Of a DNA stretch of 10,090 nucleotides, positions 1-5,722 are shown piece after piece (the first letter of the stretch is position 1; each line of letters opens with the position of its first letter). The DNA is taken from positions 1 to 10,090 of the forward strand of contig SKXF01000024.1 in the NCBI GenBank assembly GCA_007128555.1. The letters run 5' to 3'. Below the pieces are notes generated by a model that saw nothing but the letters and a program-made list of their open reading frames with translations, was not told where the DNA came from and did not search any database. Origin of the DNA: Clostridia bacterium (GTDB taxonomy: Bacteria; Bacillota_E; SLMV01; PUMD01). The position numbers and the translations under genes are program-made.

Positions 1-6
1 CCGGCC

Positions 7-297
7 ATGGAAAAGCTTTTTGCGGGCGACTGGAAAAAGGGATCGGTGCCGGAAATGTGGGACGGGAAGACCGCCTCCCGGATCGTGAAGGCACTGCTGG
101 AGTCTGCGGAGATAGATGTCAGGTTGAAATACGACGCCACCAGCCGGGTGATTCTGGGCCCGGGATCGGTAAACCCATGGTCTGGGGCCAGCGTTTACGT
201 GCTGGAGTCCGACTTCAAGACGGCCCAGCAGCTGCTTGACGAGGCCCTCGAGGAGAGCAGCGAGGAGGAGTCCGAATGTGACTGCGACGGAGAGTGA
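7..297 (+). CDS. DUF2007-like small protein
   Basis: Predicted 96-residue soluble protein. The middle (about residues 20-82) has the pattern of the DUF2007 family: a helix with RIVKALLESAEIDV, a middle strand region, then a V-Y-V-L strand and a final helix FKTAQQLLDEAL. Pfam calls the family a putative signal-transducing protein, but its molecular role is not established. The tail is very acidic and ends in ECDCDGE. The ATG at position 7 is the first start visible, but the frame is open to the window edge and no ribosome binding site can be seen, so the true start may lie upstream. The last 20 bases overlap the start of the next gene, so the two are probably translated together. Family call is by pattern only. 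Confidence 0.7.
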   Translation: MEKLFAGDWKKGSVPEMWDGKTASRIVKALLESAEIDVRLKYDATSRVILGPGSVNPWSGASVYVLESDFKTAQQLLDEALEESSEEESECDCDGE

Positions 298-613
298 CCG
301 GGGCTGGTACACGTACCTGCTGGAGTGTGCGGACGGCAGTCTTTACACCGGGATCTGCACCGATCTCGGCAGGCGGTTTGCCGAACACTGTCGGGGCGAG
401 GGGGCGAAATACACCCGGGCCTTTCCCCCGCGCAGGATGCGTGCTGCCTGGTCGCTGCCCGATCGAAGTGCGGCCTCGCGACTTGAATATGCCCTCAAGA
501 AAATGAGGCCCGAACAGAAGTGGGACATGGCCCGGGGCGGGCCGCCACCTCTGCAGGGCCTCCCGGCCGCGGGCCGGGTGTCCGGCAGCGAACTTCCGGG
601 AGGGGCCGGGTGA
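278..613 (+). CDS. GIY-YIG domain protein (UPF0213/YhbQ-like)
   Basis: Predicted 111-residue single-domain GIY-YIG protein, a nuclease-fold family whose short UPF0213/YhbQ-type members bind or cut DNA; the cellular job is poorly known. The first motif is T-Y-L (residues 12-14) and the second is Y-T-G (23-25), followed by LGRR (Arg 32/33), EH (His 37), GAKYTR (42-47) and a candidate metal-binding Glu 70 in RLEYALKKM. This order and spacing fit the family. I chose the GTG at 278 because GAGGAGGAG (262-270) lies 7 bases upstream; an upstream in-frame TTG at 236 has no such site. It starts inside the preceding gene (20-base overlap), suggesting coupling. Beyond residue 78 the C-terminus is rich in Gly and Pro and looks unstructured. 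Confidence 0.8.
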   Translation: MTATESDRGWYTYLLECADGSLYTGICTDLGRRFAEHCRGEGAKYTRAFPPRRMRAAWSLPDRSAASRLEYALKKMRPEQKWDMARGGPPPLQGLPAAGRVSGSELPGGAG

Positions 614-654
614 GGCTTCCGGCCCATGCGAGCCGTGGATTCTGGATGACCAGG

Positions 655-894
655 CTACGATCCAGCCGCAGCATCCGGGCCGTCTCGCCCCTCGGCCTCC
701 AGGTACCGCCGTGCCTGCAGGCAGAACCGATCCAGCCGTCCAAGGAAAACGGTCATGGATGACCGATCAAGATCTCCCCGTTGCATCCTCCTGCAGTCGA
801 GTGAGAGCTCACGTGCTAGTCGGTAGAGATGATTCCTGCTGCAATAAGGTGATATATGTTGACTGATATCAATGATTGTCATCACGTCTCGCAC
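655..894 (-). CDS. hypothetical small basic protein (doubtful)
   Basis: A 79-residue open frame read leftwards from a GTG at 894. GGGAGG (complement of 907-912) lies 12 bases upstream of it, which is longer than usual. The product is rich in Arg and Asp, with helical stretches such as HLYRLARELSLDC and a run ending in FCLQARRYLEAEG. It has no signal peptide, membrane helix or family motif that I recognise. It would run opposite to its neighbours and would fill most of a gap that is otherwise empty. Third codon positions are only moderately GC-rich compared with the flanking genes, which argues against it. It may be a real orphan or chance. Confidence 0.3.
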   Translation of the reverse strand: MRDVMTIIDISQHISPYCSRNHLYRLARELSLDCRRMQRGDLDRSSMTVFLGRLDRFCLQARRYLEAEGRDGPDAAAGS

Positions 895-1012
895 TTGCTC
901 ACGATACCTCCCTATTAAGTGTGCAAGTCGTAGATTACCATGTTGGCGCTCGCATGACCAGTGGTTTCCGGAGAGGCTGGGGATGGGCGCCTTGATCGGG
1001 TATAATCGGACC

Positions 1013-1020
1013 GGAGGTGA
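1013..1020 (+). promoter_or_regulatory. strong Shine-Dalgarno site of the acyltransferase gene
   Basis: GGAGGTGA is fully complementary to the anti-Shine-Dalgarno end of 16S rRNA and lies 6 bases before the ATG at 1027. It fixes the start of the acyltransferase gene. Confidence 0.8.
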
Positions 1021-1026
1021 TAGGGC

Positions 1027-1647
1027 ATGTCGACGGGCTGGGGACGTGTGATTTCGCGCCTGGGCATACAGGCGTGCCGGATCCTGGTGGATCTCCAGGT
1101 CCAGGGCGCGGACCGGGTGCCATCATCGGGTCCGGCCATCATCTGCCCAAATCATCTCAGCGTGATCGATCCCATGCTCCTGACCTGGGTACTTGAGCGA
1201 GAACCCGTGTTCTGGGCCGCTCGTTACCTGTTTGACATCCCCCTGCTGGGCTGGATCCTGCGCCAGGGCGGAGTGTTGCCGGTCCAGGGCACCCGGGCCT
1301 CCCTGGAGGCCGTTCGACAGACCTGCAGGTTGCTGAACGAGGGGGGGGTGGCCGTGATGTTTCCCCAGGGCGGAGTCCGTCCGCCAGGCGAGAAGATTCT
1401 TCCCCACCGGGGCGCTGCCTTTGTTGCCATTCAGACGGGAGCGCCGCTGATACCGGTCGCCCTATTCGGCTCCGACCGGGTGCTGCCCGTCGGACAGTAT
1501 CGGCCGCGGAGGGGGCGGGTTCAGATCCGTTTCGGCGAACCCCTCGTGGGGTTTCAGAGCGTCTCGTCTTTGAACCAGGCCCTGGGGGAGCGAACCGATG
1601 AACTGCTCGGGATCCATCCAGGGGAGGGCGTATGCCCTGGGTTGTAA
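1027..1647 (+). CDS. plsC: 1-acyl-sn-glycerol-3-phosphate acyltransferase family protein (PlsC-like)
   Basis: Predicted 206-residue membrane-associated acyltransferase of the PlsC/LPLAT family, which moves an acyl chain onto lysophosphatidic acid in phospholipid synthesis. Motif I, N-H-x4-D, is intact (NHLSVID, His 43 and Asp 48). Motif II is the stretch from AARYLFDIPLLGWI to GGVLPVQG (about 64-88). Motif III is FPQGGVR (112-118), where the family norm is FPEGTR, so the Glu and Thr are replaced. Motif IV is LIPVALFG (141-148). Length and order fit short Firmicute PlsC proteins. The perfect ribosome binding site fixes the start. It is followed after 91 bases by the lipoprotein gene on the same strand. 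The changed motif III leaves open an altered substrate; the fold assignment is firm, the exact reaction less so. Confidence 0.85.
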   Translation: MSTGWGRVISRLGIQACRILVDLQVQGADRVPSSGPAIICPNHLSVIDPMLLTWVLEREPVFWAARYLFDIPLLGWILRQGGVLPVQGTRASLEAVRQTCRLLNEGGVAVMFPQGGVRPPGEKILPHRGAAFVAIQTGAPLIPVALFGSDRVLPVGQYRPRRGRVQIRFGEPLVGFQSVSSLNQALGERTDELLGIHPGEGVCPGL

Positions 1648-1738
1648 CAGTTCTTTCACATTCTCGGCAAAGACCCGTAGCTTCTGCAGGCTATGCTGTT
1701 AGCAGGAGATTGCAGATGCTACGGAAGGAGTGATGATC

Positions 1739-2560
1739 GTGAACAGGAGGACAATGCTGGTCCTGGTCTTGCTTGCCCTTTTGGGAGTGGGCGTCGCAGG
1801 GGGATGTGCATCGTTACTGGAGGCAAGGGAACCGGGGGATACACCCGATATCACTCCGGAGCTGCCCTCCGATGAGGTGGAGATTATCCTGTATTTCTCG
1901 GACTGGCAGGCACAGCACGTGATCCCCGAACGGCGCTCGGTGACCGTCACCGATGCGGGGGCTCTACCGGAAGAAGTCGTCCGGCAGCTGCTCAGGGGGC
2001 CCACGGATCCCCATTTGAACCCAACCCTACCTGGGAACGTACAGGTGCTGTCGGTGGAAGTAGAGGGCGACATTGTCTACGTCAACTTCACGAGGGAGGT
2101 CGAGGGGATTGCAGGCACTGCCGGGCAGACCATGGCAGTGCAGTCCCTGCTGTTTGCCCTGTCGGAACTAGAGGGCATTGAGCGGATACAGCTGCTGGTC
2201 GAGGGCAGGAAGTCCCTGGAGTTTGCCGGCCATGGTGTCATTGAAGAGCCTTTGGTGAGGGAACGAATCCTGACTTACCCGGTGTTCCTGGACGAGGAGC
2301 GCGCCGAGTGGCTACAGGAGCGGGCTGACGGGGGCTTTGAGACCTTTCGCATGGATCCCCTTGAGGTTGCCGCCTTTGACGGCCGGATGGCCGGTTTCAC
2401 CTCCGACGACGCCTTCGTGCTCGAGGATCTCGATGAAAGCGCCGGCACGGCCCTCGTGACCGTTGAGCGCGACGGGGAAGAATACGTCATCGAGCTGGTG
2501 CAGCCGGTGCGTACGGGAGACGGAGGCATCTGGATGATTGAGTCCGTCGAGCCTCGTTGA
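1739..2560 (+). CDS. GerMN-domain lipoprotein
   Basis: Predicted 273-residue exported lipoprotein. From the GTG at 1739 the N-terminus is a lipoprotein signal: NRRT, a hydrophobic core of about 15 residues, then VAGGC, with Cys 23 as the lipid anchor. This start has AGGAG (1726-1730) 8 bases upstream; in-frame starts at 1730 and 1733 sit too close to it. Residues of about 47-170 match the GerMN domain: VEIILYFSD, LPEEVVRQLLRGP, LPGNVQVLSVEVEGDIVYVNFT, then a helix and IERIQLLVEG. GerM-type proteins work in spore-envelope assembly or germination, but GerMN domains also occur in other cell-surface lipoproteins. Residues of about 180-273 form an extra domain of mixed charge ending in a strand-rich GGIWMIESVEP, which I cannot assign. 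A GC-rich hairpin follows the stop. Confidence 0.8.
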   Translation: MNRRTMLVLVLLALLGVGVAGGCASLLEAREPGDTPDITPELPSDEVEIILYFSDWQAQHVIPERRSVTVTDAGALPEEVVRQLLRGPTDPHLNPTLPGNVQVLSVEVEGDIVYVNFTREVEGIAGTAGQTMAVQSLLFALSELEGIERIQLLVEGRKSLEFAGHGVIEEPLVRERILTYPVFLDEERAEWLQERADGGFETFRMDPLEVAAFDGRMAGFTSDDAFVLEDLDESAGTALVTVERDGEEYVIELVQPVRTGDGGIWMIESVEPR

Positions 2561-2570
2561 CGGAGTACAC

Positions 2571-2596
2571 TGGGGGAGGGCCCCCATTGCCTCCCC
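2571..2596 (+). terminator. possible terminator hairpin after the lipoprotein gene
   Basis: TGGGGG (2571-2576) and CCCCCA (2581-2586) form a 6-bp stem with loop AGGG, starting 10 bases after the stop codon. An alternative 7-bp pairing uses GGGGAGG (2573-2579) and CCTCCCC (2590-2596), followed by TTTG. Neither is followed by a long T-run, so termination is uncertain. Confidence 0.35.
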
Positions 2597-2793
2597 TTTG
2601 AACAGCCTGCCCCTGCGTCGAGCGGATCCAGGAGCAGGGCTTGCCGCCGGCCGCCCGTGATCCCATGACGGCTCTGTCCAGGAAGAGCTCGCGGTAGATG
2701 CTGACGGGGGGTTTTGGGTGACAGTGCGGTGGATCCCCGGGCTCGCAGGAACTGCGCATGCGGCCCGGTTGCCGGGACGGGAAGGTCAGCGAA

Positions 2794-3423
2794 ATGTCGG
2801 AGCGTCACCCGAAGGAGATCGTGGCCAGGGGCTATGACCGGGTCTCCTATTGCTACCGGCCCACCGATTGCAACGATGGGGATACGGACTACCGAAAATG
2901 GCTCTCTGAGCTGAGCGGTAGGCTCAGGCCCGGTGATCGCATTTTAGATCTGGGCTGTGGTTGCGGAAGGCCGGCGGCTCGGATTCTGTCGGCTGACTTT
3001 GCGGTCACAGGAGTCGATATCTCCCCGGTGCAGGTTGATCGGGCCAGGGAAGAGGTGCCCGATGCGACCTTCATATGCTCCGACATGCTGAAGGTGGATT
3101 GCTCCCCCGCTTCCTTTGAGGCCATCCTTTGCCTGTTTGCCATCATCCACGTCCCCCTATCTGAACAGCGACGACTCATCCACAAGATGCGCAGTTGGTT
3201 GATCGCAGGGGGTCTTCTCTTGATCACCGTTGGCTACAGGGATTGGACGGGAACCGAGGAGGATTGGCTCGGGGTGAAGGGCGGCTTGATGTACCGGAGT
3301 CATGCGGACATCGAGACCTACTTCGCCTGGTTCCGGGACGGATTTGACCTTCTCAGCCACAGCTTTATTCCCGAAGGAGATGCTGGTCACCCCCTGCTGC
3401 TTTTGCAAAAGAGCCAGGCCTGA
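2794..3423 (+). CDS. class I SAM-dependent methyltransferase
   Basis: Predicted 209-residue soluble methyltransferase; the substrate is unknown. SAM-binding motif I is LDLGCGCG (residues 51-58); the acidic residue after strand 2 is Asp 75 in VTGVDIS; SDM (96-98) fits the next adenine-contacting region; LCLFAIIHVP (112-121) and GGLLLIT (139-145) fit strands 4 and 5. The N-terminus VARGYDRVSYCY is typical of Methyltransf_25/11-type enzymes. The tail GHPLLLLQK is a common last strand. I chose the ATG at 2794 because GGGAAGG (2779-2785) lies 8 bases before it and homologues usually begin just ahead of the ARGYD segment; an ATG at 2758 (AGGA upstream) would add 12 residues. The gap of about 230 bases to the lipoprotein gene suggests a separate transcript. 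Confidence 0.85.
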   Translation: MSERHPKEIVARGYDRVSYCYRPTDCNDGDTDYRKWLSELSGRLRPGDRILDLGCGCGRPAARILSADFAVTGVDISPVQVDRAREEVPDATFICSDMLKVDCSPASFEAILCLFAIIHVPLSEQRRLIHKMRSWLIAGGLLLITVGYRDWTGTEEDWLGVKGGLMYRSHADIETYFAWFRDGFDLLSHSFIPEGDAGHPLLLLQKSQA

Positions 3424-3468
3424 CCCTTGCAGTTCCCGCACTGAACCCGATGGTCCCCCCGGCGGCGG

Positions 3469-3762
3469 CTAAGTGGATCCCACTTTATATGCCAGCGCCT
3501 CGTAGCACCGGTGGAGACCATACTCGTACCGACGCTCCGTGATCAGGTCCGCTTTCTCATCCATCTCCTTGTTGCCCAGCACTCGCTCGAGATCACCGAG
3601 CTTCCTCTCGCACACCGTGACCTCTTGTTTGCCGCCAAATATCACTGTTCTATACCCCTCGAAGTGCTGCCTCTACTTGGAACCCCTATCGGGTACACGT
3701 CATATACCCTGGCGATCTCAGCCAGGGGCCTGTCTGACGATTCGTGCCTTATGACTTTGACT
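3469..3762 (-). pseudogene. decayed IS3-like transposase remnant (OrfA joined to start of OrfB)
   Basis: Read leftwards, pieces of an IS3-type OrfA appear in two frames. The first, from about 3762 to 3681, gives KVIRHESSDRPLAEIARVYD and ends VYPIGV, like the OrfA helix-turn-helix. After a shift near 3680 the second gives SK, a TAG stop (3675-3673) where the family usually has Trp (SKW), then RQHFEG, FGGKQEVTV and CERKLGDLERVLGNKEM, the leucine-zipper-like end of OrfA. It then runs straight into ITERRYEYGLHRCYEALA, which resembles the N-terminus of OrfB, so the junction normally between them is missing. The frame ends at TAG (3471-3469). No catalytic DDE region and no terminal inverted repeats were found, so this is an inactive relic. 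The family call is by pattern memory. Confidence 0.55.
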
Positions 3763-3928
3763 GAACAGACAAACTGAAAGGGACTTCGCCGATCACCCTC
3801 ATTGCGTTATGGATTTGAAGATCTATGATGTCTGCCTGTTGCAGGCACGAACGCATAGCTTCATAATGCTCAGTGTTTGCCTGATCAGAAAGCAAGCCCT
3901 GTTGCTGAGCTAGCGAAGGCCGGATCAT
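3749..3928 (-). CDS. hypothetical 59-residue ORF (doubtful)
   Basis: A small open frame read leftwards from an ATG at 3928 to TAA (3751-3749). The product is protein-like in composition and mostly helical by eye (QQQGLLSDQANTEHYEAM, then CLQQADIIDLQIHNAMRVIG). No convincing ribosome binding site precedes the ATG, and no family is recognised. Its end overlaps the beginning of the transposase remnant in a different frame. It may be the tail of an older gene cut by the insertion, or chance. Confidence 0.2.
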   Translation of the reverse strand: MIRPSLAQQQGLLSDQANTEHYEAMRSCLQQADIIDLQIHNAMRVIGEVPFSLSVQSKS

Positions 3929-4193
3929 CTTGAGGCATCTTGCTCATCTCAAAAGATAGCGTCCAGGCATATCATCTGCCCTGACGCAATGTTTCCATCC
4001 TGTTCCACAGCAAGATTGATCGCCGTGGCGCAACACCCCGAACCATCGTGTGTCAGAGTCCATCCCAACATCCAGCATCAGTTGCCCCGATCCACAACTA
4101 CGGGTAAGAGCCTACCGCCAGATGCAATGGCCCCGTCCGTATGGCGTGCGATGCACCAGCGGTCTGGCGGTTGTTGCCGTTGTTGCAGGTCTT
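3929..4193. other. gap downstream of the orphan membrane protein
   Basis: No gene supported. Minus-strand frames stay open over short distances in two separate pieces but lack starts. It contains a small 9-base direct repeat GTTGTTGCC/GTTGTTGCA (4170-4187). No terminator with a T-run was seen after the membrane protein gene, whose stop is at 4194. Confidence 0.4.
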
Positions 4194-4769
4194 TTATGGA
4201 CAGCGGTGGAGGAGAGATTCTCGCACGGTGACCCATATTCCCACACTAGACACGAGGACAAGAATGACTGCAAAAGCCACTCGCACCCTCGCGCCCCCGA
4301 CCGTGGCTACCAGGTGCTCATTTCCACTCAGCCTGCTGCACGTATACACTGCCTCTGCCGGGGATCCTGTAGGCAGCGTCCCGGAAAAAATGATCCTCCA
4401 CTGGGTCGGACTTGCGTAGCTGACGGCCGTGTCCGGCTTGAACCAGCTGGGTAGTTCCACTGCCTCAGCCTTCTCCCACACCCAATCAGGAGCCGGAGCG
4501 GGGATAAACCAGAGCATGTAGGTCGTTGTCAGCAGAAGCAGGGCAACGATGAAAGCGCGTTGGACGACTCGCTTCTGCTGAGGGCTCATCTCTTTCCAAA
4601 GTCCGGCGGGATCTCCAAGGCCCGGGGGGTCCTCAAAATAACCGGCCTCTTCACTTCGAGCCAGCTCGGGAGGAGGCGGTCTCGAGGGTGCGGACCGTAT
4701 GACGTTCTTCCAGACGAATACCAGGTACAGAATGCTCAACAGCAAGGGTATAACCTGGATATACTGCAC
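4194..4769 (-). CDS. orphan three-helix membrane protein of unknown function
   Basis: Predicted 191-residue integral membrane protein; I recognise no family. Three hydrophobic helices are visible: residues 3-20 (IQVIPLLLSILYLVFVW), 71-90 (RAFIVALLLLTTTYMLWFIP) and 163-182 (VAFAVILVLVSSVGIWVTV). Between the first two is a proline-rich loop (SRPPPPEL) with charged residues and KEMSPQQKRVVQ; between the second and third is a loop of about 70 residues, Trp- and Pro-rich at its start (APAPDWVWEK, LPSWFKP), probably outside the cell. The start is a GTG at 4769 with AGGAGG 9 bases upstream on the minus strand, a strong translation signal. This supports a real gene even though it sits alone in a decayed region with no same-strand partner. 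Confidence 0.65.
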   Translation of the reverse strand: MQYIQVIPLLLSILYLVFVWKNVIRSAPSRPPPPELARSEEAGYFEDPPGLGDPAGLWKEMSPQQKRVVQRAFIVALLLLTTTYMLWFIPAPAPDWVWEKAEAVELPSWFKPDTAVSYASPTQWRIIFSGTLPTGSPAEAVYTCSRLSGNEHLVATVGGARVRVAFAVILVLVSSVGIWVTVRESLLHRCP

Positions 4770-5130
4770 TTGATGTAACCTCCTGACGATGGTCTTCGTT
4801 CCTGGATCGGTGACCGCACTCCGTGGTTCATCGGGTGATGAATTGCTAGGATCGGCGGCTCACCTGCCGTTACCTATGTTCAGGGAGGGATTAGAACCCC
4901 TCCTCCTATCATATGGGTAGTTCTTCACAGGTCTTATAGGTGGAAGGGGAGGTAGGGGGCAGCTGAGTGCCGAACCACAGCTCGGCGCAGTGGCTGTGAC
5001 CAATTCGCAAACCTGTTTACTCGAAGACTGTGTCATGCTTGTAGTATATGCAACACCCATTATGGTGTCAAATAGCCATTGGACAGCAAAATCATCACGA
5101 TGTATAGGAATGTGCGGAAGGGATGTATTA

Positions 5131-5139
5131 TGGTATAAA
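5131..5139 (+). promoter_or_regulatory. possible extended -10 promoter element
   Basis: TGG followed by TATAAA matches the extended -10 form (TGn plus TATAAT-like hexamer). The expected -35 position (about 5111-5116, TGTGCG) is poor. It lies about 110 bases before the small open frame at 5250. Chance occurrence in an A+T-rich patch is quite possible. Confidence 0.25.
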
Positions 5140-5249
5140 TGTCTAGTTCTTCATAGTAATTCTTGGAGATCACCATCACACCACGTTTGCACAGGTACTG
5201 TGAATGCCAATACGCTTCTACGTAGCGAAGGCGAGGTTGGGGGGCAGCT

Positions 5250-5499
5250 ATGAGTCGGTCATCTCTAGTGGGAATCGGCCTGATCCTGATAACGGTACTG
5301 ATCCCGGGAAGGGGATATACCATGGCAAAGTCGCTTTGCATTGAGTGACTCCTGTCTCATCCTGTGCGCTGGGATTCGCGAGGATGCCATCGACTGTGCC
5401 AACTACCATTTCATGCCCTGGCATCGGGGTGGAGACAGGGACCCTACAGGGCATTTGTTGTTCTCTGAGGTGGTTTGCGTAGATCACCTGGATACCTGA
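5250..5499 (+). pseudogene. possible broken gene for an exported or membrane-anchored protein
   Basis: From the ATG at 5250 a 32-codon frame encodes SRSSLVGIGLILITVLIPG, which looks like a signal peptide or membrane anchor, and ends at TGA (5346-5348). Just before that stop another frame is open and continues to TGA (5497-5499) with a protein-like run (SDSCLILCAGIREDAIDC, then FMPWHRGGDRDPTGHLLFSE). Joining the two would need a frameshift near 5310-5345. The upstream G-run is a weak ribosome binding site. No family is recognised. The reading is speculative; the alternative is that both stretches are chance. Confidence 0.2.
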
Positions 5500-5600
5500 G
5501 ACTGCGCAGGGATCTGGCAGACGCGGTCAGGGGGGCAGGGGTCGCAGCACGGTCCCAGTGTTTCAGTTCTGTGACATCGACGGCGGGGCTGATAATCACA

Positions 5601-5629
5601 TTGTCGACCCCATACTCATGTGATATACT
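5601..5629 (+). promoter_or_regulatory. promoter of the MATE efflux gene
   Basis: A -35 box TTGTCG (5601-5606, 4 of 6 match to consensus) and a -10 box TATACT (5624-5629, 5 of 6) are separated by exactly 17 bases, and TGA just before the -10 gives an extended -10 element. Transcription would begin near 5636, leaving a leader of about 87 bases before the ATG at 5723. Confidence 0.6.
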
Positions 5630-5643
5630 GTCATCCAATTGTT

Positions 5644-5679
5644 GCCGGAGACTGAAAAGTCACCGGCCATTATCTTTTT
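5644..5679 (+). terminator. terminator-like hairpin in the MATE gene leader (possible attenuator)
   Basis: A 24-base hairpin (5644-5667) pairs GCCGG with CCGGC and GACT with AGTC, with one A-A mismatch between the two helices and a GAAA loop of the stable GNRA type. It is followed, after 7 bases, by TTTTT (5675-5679), giving the shape of an intrinsic terminator. It lies inside the predicted leader between the promoter and the start codon, so it could attenuate transcription of the efflux gene. The U-run is offset, so it may only be a structured leader element. Confidence 0.45.
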
Positions 5680-5722
5680 GTACGGCCTCTATGGAGGGGT
5701 CACCGGAGGGATTGTTGCAGAT

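Larger units (their letters stand above)
614..1026. other. 413-base gap between GIY-YIG and acyltransferase genes
   Basis: No confident gene. It holds one doubtful minus-strand small ORF (655-894, listed separately) and the palindrome TGATATCA (864-871). Close to the acyltransferase start is a TATAAT at 1001-1006, but it has no recognisable -35 box and lies almost on top of the ribosome binding site. No terminator with a T-run was found after the GIY-YIG gene. Confidence 0.5.
4770..5600. other. gene-poor region with locally higher A+T
   Basis: No confident gene in about 830 bases. It contains a 6-bp hairpin GGAGGG/CCCTCC (4884-4889 with 4898-4903) in the leader direction of the membrane protein gene, a small inverted repeat ACACC/GGTGT (5053-5057 with 5064-5068), and an A+T-richer patch at about 5040-5160 with an extended -10-like TGGTATAAA (5131-5139). 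Fragmentary reading frames at 5250-5499 are listed separately. Both strands otherwise show only short overlapping frames without ribosome binding sites. Confidence 0.5.

Noticed and set aside
1001..1006. Perfect TATAAT before the PlsC-like gene
   Set aside because: No -35-like hexamer at 16-18 bases upstream and no TGn extension; transcription would begin inside the ribosome binding site, so it was not called as a promoter.
2275..2808. 177-codon minus-strand frame opposite the lipoprotein end and the following gap
   Set aside because: Low-complexity Pro/Arg/Ser-rich translation without motifs, antisense to the GerMN lipoprotein.
4170..4187. GTTGTTGCC/GTTGTTGCA direct repeat
   Set aside because: Only two imperfect 9-base copies; too short to suggest a repeat array or CRISPR.
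3974..4193. Two minus-strand pieces sharing a DGxIASG-like pattern
   Set aside because: The resemblance is only a few residues, neither piece has a start codon with a ribosome binding site, and the nucleotide match is weak.
5060..5341. 93-codon minus-strand frame in the gene-poor region
   Set aside because: No ribosome binding site, no family pattern, and uneven composition; treated as chance in A+T-richer DNA.
5639..5722. TTG start at 5639 extending the MATE protein by 28 residues
   Set aside because: It lies about 3 bases after the predicted transcription start, has no ribosome binding site, and the segment overlaps the structured leader.
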